From Rhodothermales bacterium (GTDB lineage: Bacteria > Bacteroidota > Rhodothermia > Rhodothermales > UBA10348): 28,439 bases of DNA. Location: positions 1 through 28,439 of the forward strand of contig JAURGV010000002.1 of the NCBI GenBank assembly GCA_030833605.1, in the 5' to 3' direction. Below the pieces are notes generated by a model. It made no database searches and was not told where the DNA came from. It saw only the letters and a list, made by a program, of their open reading frames with translations. This document shows, one piece after another, positions 1 to 5,832 of the stretch. Position 1 is the first letter of the stretch. Each line of letters starts with the position of its first letter. The position numbers and the translations under genes are program-made.

Positions 1-2
1 GA

Positions 3-665
3 CTTCTCTCTCGCACGCTCGGTATCGCGATTGTATTGGTTCTGTTTTTCCTTACGGGTTTGTACTTGTTGGGTAAGCTCCGATTTGCACATGAGGAAAA
101 GGTTGAAACGCTTGGCGTAGGAAGACTGATGGTGGCCATGCTGTTTTTTGTGATCACATTGTACATGCTTCCAGGCCTTTTTGGAGCTCCGCTTCCTGCC
201 TTGGATGCCTACCTTCCCCCACAAATAGGACCAAACTCTTCGTTTTCGGTGGTATCGGGGTTTTCAGCCGAACCCACGGCAGACGAGGATAATTGGTTCA
301 TCGACGATGTGGAAGGGGCTTTTATGGCCGCTCAAGAGCAACAAAAGCCCGTTTTCGTGGATTTTTCGGGCTGGACGTGTACCAACTGCCGTCAAATGGA
401 GTCTACGGTTTTCCGCAAGCCGGAAATTATGGATCGATTCGCCGATTCGTTCATCCCCCTCCGCTTATACACGGACGATCTTGAAAAAGGGGATGAATTC
501 CATCAATTTCAAATGCAGCTGACCGGTACACCCGCACTCCCTACCTTCGCGGTCGTTTCTGCAACGGATAGATCGCTTATTGCACGATCTAGTGCGCTGA
601 TGTCTGTGGAAGAATTCGGCGCATTTTTGGACTCTGCTTTAGGAGCGGCCGATAGCCAACCTTAG
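3..665 (+). CDS. DsbD-like thiol:disulfide interchange protein, C-terminal part (5' truncated by window)
   Basis: The reading frame is open from the first bases of the window, so the true start lies upstream; the TTG at 36 is internal. What remains is the end of a membrane domain (hydrophobic stretches at about nt 20-75 and 125-200) followed by a thioredoxin-fold domain. The redox pair is the Cys-Thr-Asn-Cys of the WTCTNCRQME motif (cysteines at nt 378-380 and 387-389), and a typical cis-proline region follows (TGTPALPTF). In the DsbD family the membrane part carries electrons from cytoplasmic thioredoxin to this domain, which reduces periplasmic disulfides or assists cytochrome c maturation. 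The WTC(V/T)NCR form is common in Bacteroidota. The gene ends just before a convergent UspA gene. Membership of the family is clear; the exact periplasmic partner is not visible. Confidence 0.85.
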   Translation, partial: LLSRTLGIAIVLVLFFLTGLYLLGKLRFAHEEKVETLGVGRLMVAMLFFVITLYMLPGLFGAPLPALDAYLPPQIGPNSSFSVVSGFSAEPTADEDNWFIDDVEGAFMAAQEQQKPVFVDFSGWTCTNCRQMESTVFRKPEIMDRFADSFIPLRLYTDDLEKGDEFHQFQMQLTGTPALPTFAVVSATDRSLIARSSALMSVEEFGAFLDSALGAADSQP

Positions 666-696
666 TCCTTCCAGCGGGATGTAATGCTCTATACGT

Positions 697-1155
697 CTAT
701 TTCTGATCCGACACCGGAAGCAGGATTACGGGGACCGAAGCTTCTCGGGCAATCGTATCGGAAACGCTACCTAGCAATATTCTTTCAAACGTGGAATGAT
801 GTCGTTTTGCCAAAATAACCATGTCAATTTCCATGGAAATTGAATCGTCCAGAATTACGCGAGCAGGGTCGCCTTGGTGTAAAGCGGGTCGCACGGGGAT
901 CGTGAATCTATCCGTTAGGAAGTGATCAAAATCATGCCGTTCTGCTTCTACAATTGAATCTTCGACAGCGGGGTCGTAAAGCGCATAGGCTATTTCCCCA
1001 AATCCACTCAGTGGATCCACGCCCAATGGAGTGGTAGGCGTGGGGACGTGGACATGGACCACAAAAAGCTGCGCTTTTAAGGAAAGGGCCAATTTCTGGA
1101 CCTGATCTGTAATGCTGCGAGGTTCATTGAGGTCGGTTGCAAATAATAGTTTCAT
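697..1155 (-). CDS. Universal stress protein (UspA family)
   Basis: A 152-residue single UspA domain, the usual length. I chose the ATG at 1155 because the protein then begins MKLLFATDLNE, the standard first beta strand of UspA, and GAGG lies a few bases upstream; the frame could extend to 1224 but the extra 23 residues look unlike the family. The C-terminal half holds VILAKRHHSTFERILLGS and SVPVILLP, matching the last strands of the fold. The ATP-binding members carry G-x2-G-x9-G-(S/T); here the first glycines are replaced (RHHSTF), so nucleotide binding is doubtful. UspA proteins modulate survival under stress. It is convergent with the DsbD-like gene and divergent from the sigma-like gene. 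Confidence 0.88.
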   Translation of the reverse strand: MKLLFATDLNEPRSITDQVQKLALSLKAQLFVVHVHVPTPTTPLGVDPLSGFGEIAYALYDPAVEDSIVEAERHDFDHFLTDRFTIPVRPALHQGDPARVILDDSISMEIDMVILAKRHHSTFERILLGSVSDTIAREASVPVILLPVSDQK

Positions 1156-1306
1156 GACAGCCTCGTTTAGATTTCCGGCGCTCGGTTTACCATTCAACAT
1201 AATGGAACGGTGGCGCGCGGTCAATCGGGTTTTCCCTACACGCCAAAAAACGGCCTACTGCGATTTCTCGGGGTGCTGAGTTACGATTCGCAAGAAGGGG
1301 TGTCAA

Positions 1307-1341
1307 TGAATTAATCAACGTCTTCGCACGCCATTAATTCA
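1307..1341. promoter_or_regulatory. 9-bp inverted repeat just upstream of the sigma-like gene
   Basis: TGAATTAAT (1307-1315) is matched exactly by ATTAATTCA (1333-1341) across a 17-bp spacer. The right arm ends 11 bp before the ATG at 1353. This could be an operator for a dimeric regulator, or a hairpin at the translation start. The perfect 9-bp match and its location are what I see; the role is inference. Confidence 0.45.
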
Positions 1342-1352
1342 GACCCAAGCCC

Positions 1353-1982
1353 ATGTCGAATACCGTGATTCCCACCGATCTTACTCTAGAGAAAGCAAAG
1401 TTAGGATGCGAAATGTCCACACAAATCTTAATTGGATGGATCTATACCGAGAGCCTCTCCTATTTTGTGTCGAAAGCCTATTTTGAATCGAAATTGAGTG
1501 TTTCCGAAGCGGAAGATTTGGCCGGGGAATGTGTACTCGAATTTCGAAGCGTTCTGCCTCAGGTACGCATGCTGGAGCGCTACGCCAGGCGCATGTTTCG
1601 GAATAATATGATTCGATATTTGTCCCGAAAACGTGCGAGGCAATCTAGGGAAATCCTGTCCAGTGACCGATACCGTACCACCCATCAACTCGAAGAAGTA
1701 GCAGACCAGGCACCTTCGGAGCCGAAAAGTATTTCCGACCGAGACGCGTTACGCGTTTACACTTCACTTCGCCAATTAAACAACTCAGATCCCATTTTGA
1801 AGCAAATATGGGCCTACCGAATGGCCGATGATCCAATGGGCTACAAGCAAATTGGTGAAATAATGGGCATGGACGATGCTGCTTTGCGCATGCGAATTGC
1901 TCGATTTTGCCGTCGCGTCCGCAAGGAGTGCCGAAAAAATGAGCGACGTTTATTTCAAAATAGAGCTGCAGTTTCCTACTAA
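1353..1982 (+). CDS. Divergent sigma-70 family (ECF-like) RNA polymerase sigma factor
   Basis: A 209-residue soluble basic protein. Residues about 45-100 resemble sigma region 2: an acidic helix (SEAEDLAGECVLEF) followed by RYARRMFRNNMIRYLSRKR, as in the -10 recognition helix. Residues about 140-195 resemble region 4: a helix-turn-helix (YKQIGEIMGMDDAALRMRI) followed by a basic helix rich in Arg/Lys. Size and two-domain layout fit ECF sigma factors, but the match is loose and I see no sub-family signature; a helix-turn-helix regulator of another kind is possible. No anti-sigma factor gene is adjacent. The start ATG at 1353 follows a 9-bp inverted repeat, which suggests control of this gene, perhaps by its own product or a partner. 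Confidence 0.6.
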   Translation: MSNTVIPTDLTLEKAKLGCEMSTQILIGWIYTESLSYFVSKAYFESKLSVSEAEDLAGECVLEFRSVLPQVRMLERYARRMFRNNMIRYLSRKRARQSREILSSDRYRTTHQLEEVADQAPSEPKSISDRDALRVYTSLRQLNNSDPILKQIWAYRMADDPMGYKQIGEIMGMDDAALRMRIARFCRRVRKECRKNERRLFQNRAAVSY

Positions 1983-2099
1983 AAGGCGGCCACAAATCAC
2001 CCGATAATTGGCTTATTGGAGCCGGGAATCTACGCACGAGGTTTGTCGTACACCGAACGAATGCCTTGATGTGCCCCGTACCCAATCATCGGTGAACTT

Positions 2100-2711
2100 G
2101 TGTTTTACGACTCCCCATTCTCTCTTTTTATCCTGCTCATCATCGTTATGGTTAGCGGGTATGCGCTTTTTTCCGATAAGCGAATGATAGACGTGTTGGC
2201 CTTTAAGCCAAAACGCGTACTTCAAGATCGCGAATACTATCGCTTGATCACGGGGGGATTTGTCCATGGAGGATTAGGGCATCTCGCGTTCAACATGATC
2301 ACCTTATTTTATTTTGGTCCCGCACTTGAAATCAGATTGGGTTCGGTCGGCTTTTTGATTTTGTTTTTCGGCGCAGAGTTGGCGGCTCACGGACTCACCA
2401 TATTGATGCACAAGGATTCTCCTTCGTATTCGGCAGTCGGAGCATCTGGAGCCATTTCAGGAGTCGTGATCTCTTTCGCTTTGTTTTATCCCCAGCGCGC
2501 GATTTATCTGTTCTTTATTCCCATTGGCATTCCCGCGTGGATTTTCGGATTTGCGTTTATTATGTATTCAGCGTGGGTCATGACGCGAAAAAACAAAAGC
2601 CAACCCGGCGGAATTGCGCATGAAGCTCATTTGGGCGGAGCCCTGGGCGGGCTGTTGCTAACGTTATTGTTAGACTTTTCAGCTTGGTCTACATTTTGGT
2701 CACAAATGTAA
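2100..2711 (+). CDS. Rhomboid family intramembrane serine protease
   Basis: A 203-residue protein with about six membrane segments and the rhomboid active site: HGGLGHLAFNM (residues about 56-66, oxyanion-hole Asn65), the nucleophile in GASG (Ser116), and the catalytic histidine in AHEAHLGG (His177). These proteases cut membrane proteins within the bilayer. The start is taken as GTG at 2100, which gives a short N-terminus before the first membrane helix; the next ATG at 2148 would remove part of that helix. The gene sits alone on the plus strand, followed by a 1.2-kb stretch without protein genes. Substrate unknown. Confidence 0.9.
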   Translation: MFYDSPFSLFILLIIVMVSGYALFSDKRMIDVLAFKPKRVLQDREYYRLITGGFVHGGLGHLAFNMITLFYFGPALEIRLGSVGFLILFFGAELAAHGLTILMHKDSPSYSAVGASGAISGVVISFALFYPQRAIYLFFIPIGIPAWIFGFAFIMYSAWVMTRKNKSQPGGIAHEAHLGGALGGLLLTLLLDFSAWSTFWSQM

Positions 2712-2801
2712 TAAGTCCGTTATTGCGATTGGAATGTGTAAAAATAATAGTTGAAATACGGCTCTAAAACGATGTGAGGGGCATGAGACCGTTATTGCAT
2801 C

Positions 2802-2833
2802 TTTGCTTTCCGTTGAAAAGGGCCGTATTTTTG
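2802..2833 (+). promoter_or_regulatory. Bacteroidota-type promoter (TTTG / TATTTTTG)
   Basis: TTTG at 2802-2805 and TATTTTTG at 2826-2833 are separated by 20 bp. This is an exact fit to the known Bacteroidota consensus of TTTG at -33 and TAnnTTTG at -7. No protein gene follows; transcription would start near 2838 and meet a terminator at 2937, so it most likely drives a small RNA. Confidence 0.65.
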
Positions 2834-2837
2834 TAAA

Positions 2838-2937
2838 CATCATGCCGCCTGGAAGTGTGTTCTCGTATGAGGGCATTCAGTCGCGCAGTGACTATGGGCA
2901 ACAAAAAGCTCGATCCTTTTTTGGGGTCGGGCTTTTT
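2838..2937 (+). ncRNA. Predicted small non-coding RNA, about 100 nt
   Basis: The unit is defined by the Bacteroidota-type promoter ending at 2833 and the terminator at 2906-2937. Within it, UGUUCUC-GUAU-GAGGGCA (about 2858-2875) forms a 7-bp hairpin extended by an outer CUG-AA/UUCAG helix, followed by a small AGUC/GACU stem-loop (about 2880-2894). No start codon plus convincing reading frame is present. I do not recognise it as SRP RNA (core GGAAG/AGCAG loop absent), 6S or tmRNA. It could instead be the 3' leftover of a longer transcript. Confidence 0.5.
2906..2937 (+). terminator. Intrinsic terminator of the small RNA
   Basis: An 11-bp stem (2906-2916 with 2924-2934, with G-U pairs) closes a T-rich loop and is followed directly by TTTTT (2933-2937). 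It lies 225 bp after the rhomboid stop codon and would end either the small RNA or read-through from the rhomboid gene. Confidence 0.75.
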
Positions 2938-3042
2938 GTGCGTTTAGGCTAATCTGTTCTGTAAGAACGAGTTAAATCGTTATGCACAAAACGCTCCCAT
3001 TTCCTGTGAATTTCTTGTTGAAGGAAAGGGGGGTGTGCTTTA

Positions 3043-3071
3043 TTGACATGTGCCTATGCCTGTGATATACT
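3043..3071 (+). promoter_or_regulatory. Consensus sigma-70 promoter of the large RNA
   Basis: TTGACA (3043-3048), a 17-bp spacer and TATACT (3066-3071) with an upstream TG (extended -10). The expected start, 7-8 bases later, falls on or just before G3079, the first base of a perfect UUCG-capped hairpin. In a lineage that mostly uses TTTG/TAnnTTTG promoters, such a canonical promoter suggests strong or differently controlled transcription. Confidence 0.7.
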
Positions 3072-3606
3072 ACCAACAGTGCCTTCGGGCACAGTTCCTT
3101 GACGCGACTGAGTCTCTAGGCTGCATGAGGTAACTTCACGATTCCGAAAGGAAAAGTACAGGTTTCCATCGATGTTATGTTGAAGGCTGTGTACTTCTCG
3201 AGAGTATGTTGCTGGAGTAACAATCGGATGTTTGGAAGAGAAGGGGGATGTTCGAAGGAAAAGCCGCAAGGCCCATCTGGACGGCAGTTGATCCCGGATA
3301 TGAAAAGCATCGCCAGAATGTATGTGATTAGGCTTCGGCCTGAAAATAGACAGGAAGGATTGGAAGGCGAGAAAAACGAAACAATCACGTCCCGGCGTAG
3401 TGTTTTGAAAGACTCGTTGTCACTTTGTTAAAGCGATAAAGCGCTCTCAACTTCGGTTGAAAGTGGCTATTGCGGATGGAAAGTGATCGCCGCTCTTAGA
3501 AAAGAAAGGATTCTTCGGAATGTGGACTTGGAAAAGAGAGGGTAGGTTTTTGAAAGTGGGCGGTTCGCAAGAACCGAACAGTGGAAGAAGCTAAATCCTG
3601 ATAAGA

Positions 3607-3644
3607 TACCGTCTTTGCTGTGTGCCCATACGGTAAGGACAGCA
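3607..3644 (+). other. Potential H-type pseudoknot inside the large RNA
   Basis: UACCGU (3607-3612) pairs with ACGGUA (3630-3635), and UGCUGU (3616-3621) pairs with ACAGCA (3639-3644). Both helices are perfect 6-bp Watson-Crick matches and they interleave, as in an H-type pseudoknot. Both together are unlikely by chance, but pairing is inferred from one sequence only. Confidence 0.55.
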
Positions 3645-3698
3645 CAGGAAGTTGGAAACGGCACCTGTGAATAATTCTGAGGTCGGCTTGCCGGCAAT

Positions 3699-3777
3699 TA
3701 GTTCCCACTGAGACTCGAACCTCCCACACTGGGGCGAAGCAACTGCTTCGGTAAGTGTTTCGAACTAGGGGAGGTTC
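3699..3777 (+). other. 3' domain of the large RNA: nested 9-bp helix with a possible second pseudoknot
   Basis: GAACCUCCC (3717-3725) pairs with GGGAGGUUC (3769-3777). Inside are ACACU/AGUGU (3726-3730/3754-3758) and CGAAGC-AACU-GCUUCG (3735-3750). UAGUUC (3699-3704) outside the helix can pair with GAACUA (3762-3767) inside it, which would be a pseudoknot. The 9-bp outer helix stacks directly on the 5'-3' closing helix (3110-3116/3710-3716). Confidence 0.55.
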
Positions 3778-3796
3778 ACGTGTCTAGGAGCATTAA

Positions 3797-3827
3797 AAAG
3801 AGCTGTCCTTTAGGGATGGCTTTTTTT
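3797..3827 (+). terminator. Intrinsic terminator of the large RNA
   Basis: AGCUGUCC (3801-3808) pairs with GGAUGGCU (3814-3821, two G-U pairs), loop of five, A-rich on the 5' side and followed by an unbroken run of seven T (3821-3827). The two G-U pairs become A-C mismatches on the opposite strand, so it should act mainly on plus-strand transcripts rather than for the minus-strand HAD gene. Confidence 0.8.
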
Positions 3828-3901
3828 ATGCCCGTGCTTTTTGGCCGCAACTTCTGCCCCTACCCCAAGCCTCTAACTTTTGGCGGGTCGACGCACGCAC
3901 A

Positions 3902-4612
3902 TTACGGGCGATGAACAATGCCTTCAATCGTTTCGGTAAAGGCATTCCAATCGGTAAAACTCCAAACATTCGGCAAGTCGGTTTCCTGATCGGAATACCA
4001 AGCGACGTGCCAGCCCGCCCCAACTCCTCCTTCTACGTCCGAACGAAAAGAGTCCCCAACGTACAAAATGGAAGAGTTCTGGATGTTCACTTTGCTCGCA
4101 GCGTGTTCAAAAAGTTTGATATTAGGCTTCAAATAGCCGACCTCTTCGCTAATAACAATAGCTGAGGAAACGTGCTCGAGATGAGGGAATTTTTTCAGTT
4201 TAGCTCGCTGTTGTTCCGAAAACCCATTGGTAAGGATACCCACGGGAAGCGAGGCGGCAGTTGACGTAAACGCCTCGAAAGCGCCATCAATAGGCTGCCA
4301 AAAGTCCGCATATCGAGCCAGATACGATTCGGCCAATGCCTTTGCGCGGGACAAACCTTCTGGGAAACAAGCCTCTAATAGCTGTTCAAAACGACCCACT
4401 TTAGCTTGCTCTTTCGTGTATTCGCCCAATGAATACTTATGCCAAACGGTGGGATTTATTTTTTGGTAGGTCGAAAGAACCAATGGGAAGGCTGAATCGC
4501 CAAAATGAGCCGCCGAATCCTCGCAAAGCGATTCAAGCGCCTTTTCTTCAGCGTGGGTATGGTCCAATAGCGTGTCATCCAGGTCGAAATACACGAATTC
4601 AATATTCGTCAT
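3902..4612 (-). CDS. HAD-superfamily hydrolase, YjjG-like (probable phosphatase/nucleotidase)
   Basis: A 236-residue protein with all four HAD motifs: DLDDT near the N-terminus (nucleophile Asp10, acid/base Asp12), ILTNGF (motif II, Thr), YLKPN (motif III lysine) and VGDSFRSDVEGG (motif IV). The helical cap after motif I places it in the class IA haloacid dehalogenase group; the order and the ending resemble the YjjG 5'-nucleotidase family, but the substrate cannot be read from sequence. I chose the ATG at 4612 over a GTG three codons upstream, because it overlaps the stop of the preceding acyltransferase-like gene as ATGA, a mark of translational coupling. It is the last gene of a minus-strand group with the sphingolipid-type enzymes. 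Confidence 0.85.
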   Translation of the reverse strand: MTNIEFVYFDLDDTLLDHTHAEEKALESLCEDSAAHFGDSAFPLVLSTYQKINPTVWHKYSLGEYTKEQAKVGRFEQLLEACFPEGLSRAKALAESYLARYADFWQPIDGAFEAFTSTAASLPVGILTNGFSEQQRAKLKKFPHLEHVSSAIVISEEVGYLKPNIKLFEHAASKVNIQNSSILYVGDSFRSDVEGGVGAGWHVAWYSDQETDLPNVWSFTDWNAFTETIEGIVHRP

Positions 4613-5754
4613 ATCTCGCACTCCAATAACGCATATTCCTTGTCAATTACCCCGCCCATTGATTCCAATGAATGCCGAAGTCGCAAGTTATTGTCTAATA
4701 CCCAGCTCATTTCACAGCCTAAAACGCCAATTTCTTGGGCACTTTTATAGGTTTCGTACACCAACATGGCGTCGAGTCCTTTTCCGTGGTGCGACTTACG
4801 AACGCCCATCAATGGCATTCGTATTTCCCGAATAACTCCAGATGTCGCTAAGAACAATAATTTGAATAGCCCGGTTGGCAATAAACGGCCACTCTTTAGT
4901 GTTTTGAACGCGTAGTTCATGTCTGGAAGTGAAACGGCAAATCCAACGGGGTATCCGTCGTCCTCGATGATCACCGCAAGGCGCGGGTCCAGAATCTGTT
5001 TAAGCTCTTTGGCCATTTGCTGAAATTCGCCTTCGGTCATTGAAACGTGACCCCAGTTATCAGACCATGCATCGTTGTACATGTCCAAAATGAGCTTCGC
5101 TTCTTCCTCAAAACGGGTCATATCAAGAAAGCGGACCGAAAGGGAGGGCCATTTTTTCAGGATAAGGCCACACCCGCGCGCCATTTTCTCCGTCTTGACC
5201 AGTTTTGTGTGTGCGTAATACGCCCACATGGTCATCACTCTTTTAAAGCCATACTCCGTTAGAAGCGGTTCATAGTAGTCTAGATTAAACGCCATCAAAA
5301 TGGATGGCTGCTTGTCAAAACCATCAACCAACAGCCCCGCTACGTCGTTTAAGGACGGGTTTGCTGGGCCTCGCATTTTGCTTAATCCTTGAGAACGAAG
5401 CCAATCGGACGCCGCGTCTAACAAAGCTTTTGCAACCGCCTCATCATTTACGGTCTCGAAAAAACCGAAAAAACCGACTCCATCGTCGTATTTCTTCAAG
5501 TGCATGCCATTTTTAATGGCAGCAATGCGTCCGACTACCTTGTTATGGCTATCTCTGGCAAGAAACAATTGCATATCTCCATGCGAGAAAAATGCATTCT
5601 TTTTGCGATTTATTAGCGTCGATGTGTCAAGTCGAAGGGGCGGGACCCAACTTTTATGGCCTTTGTAGAGCGTGTAGGGAAACTGAATAAACGCTTTTCT
5701 ACTTAGCCACCCTGTAACAGGTCGGACCGTTACGTTCATGGAAGGATTCGACAT
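4609..5754 (-). CDS. GNAT-fold acyltransferase-like protein, candidate bacterial ceramide synthase
   Basis: A 381-residue soluble protein. The N-terminal part ends in a GNAT-like core (VVGRIAAIKN) and a GPANPSLND motif around residue 132; a second GNAT-like half follows (YPVGFAVSLPD, then RKSHHGKGLDAML as the acyl-CoA pyrophosphate loop). Proteins of this type are often found with serine palmitoyltransferase genes in Bacteroidota, and the Caulobacter ceramide synthase bCerS is, as I recall, also a GNAT-type acyltransferase. With the serine palmitoyltransferase-like gene 78 bp upstream, a role as N-acyltransferase of sphinganine is a reasonable inference, not shown. Its stop overlaps the start of the HAD gene by 4 bp. 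Confidence 0.6.
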   Translation of the reverse strand: MSNPSMNVTVRPVTGWLSRKAFIQFPYTLYKGHKSWVPPLRLDTSTLINRKKNAFFSHGDMQLFLARDSHNKVVGRIAAIKNGMHLKKYDDGVGFFGFFETVNDEAVAKALLDAASDWLRSQGLSKMRGPANPSLNDVAGLLVDGFDKQPSILMAFNLDYYEPLLTEYGFKRVMTMWAYYAHTKLVKTEKMARGCGLILKKWPSLSVRFLDMTRFEEEAKLILDMYNDAWSDNWGHVSMTEGEFQQMAKELKQILDPRLAVIIEDDGYPVGFAVSLPDMNYAFKTLKSGRLLPTGLFKLLFLATSGVIREIRMPLMGVRKSHHGKGLDAMLVYETYKSAQEIGVLGCEMSWVLDNNLRLRHSLESMGGVIDKEYALLECEI

Positions 5755-5781
5755 CTAGGCCCTAGTTCAAATGAAATAAAT

Positions 5782-5795
5782 CGGGCAGTTGCCCG
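5782..5795 (-). terminator. Hairpin between the SPT-like and GNAT genes (weak terminator or attenuator)
   Basis: CGGGCA and TGCCCG form a 6-bp GC-rich hairpin 38 bp after the stop of the SPT-like gene. On the minus strand it is followed by ATTTATTTCATTT, only partly U-rich. It may lower, rather than stop, transcription into the next gene. Confidence 0.3.
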
Positions 5796-5832
5796 TCAAA
5801 AAGGGGCGACAAACGAGCGCATCATTCGGTAC

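Larger units (their letters stand above)
3079..3827 (+). ncRNA. Large, highly structured non-coding RNA, about 750 nt, unassigned class
   Basis: No convincing protein is encoded on either strand, yet the segment has its own promoter and terminator and is packed with paired elements. Perfect hairpins with special tetraloops: UUCG loops at 3079-3092, 3330-3341, 3447-3460 and 3510-3521; GNRA loops at 3142-3153 (GAAA), 3263-3272 (GCAA) and 3561-3576 (GCAA, 6-bp stem); a CUUG loop at 3682-3695. A GUUGC/GUAAC stem lies at 3208-3221. Enclosing helices include 3156-3160/3190-3194, 3421-3425/3461-3465 and 3493-3497/3534-3538. Two interleaved 6-bp helices at 3607-3644 can form a pseudoknot. GAGUCUC (3110-3116) pairs with GAGACUC (3710-3716), joining the two ends, and stacks on a 9-bp helix 3717-3725/3769-3777. 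Size and complexity recall ornate large RNAs such as GOLLD, ROOL or OLE, but I recognise no class signature. RNase P, tmRNA and group I/II intron hallmarks are not seen. Confidence 0.8.

Noticed and set aside
2717..2800. Direct repeat of CCGTTATTGC about 70 bp apart after the rhomboid gene
   Set aside because: Only 10 bp long and present twice; could be chance and has no further context.
3666..3674. TGTGAATAA, a reverse DnaA box
   Set aside because: Single copy inside the structured RNA, no cluster of boxes or AT-rich unwinding region.
3712..3725. tRNA T-arm-like sequence (GGTTCGAGTC) on the minus strand
   Set aside because: The T stem does not pair well and no acceptor or anticodon arm follows; it is part of the RNA's own 9-bp helix.
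3054..3729. Several short frames of 70-90 residues on both strands in the large RNA region
   Set aside because: They overlap each other, are rich in Cys/Ser/Arg without recognisable domains, and coincide with hairpins that explain the sequence better as RNA.
3079..3827. RNase P RNA, tmRNA, SRP RNA or group I/II intron
   Set aside because: I did not find GAGGAAAGUCC or ACAGAA (RNase P), a tRNA-like end with a tag frame (tmRNA), the SRP core loop, or a domain V. A short AUAAGAUA stretch at 3600-3608 recalls the group I intron S segment, but no matching P7 partner lies nearby.
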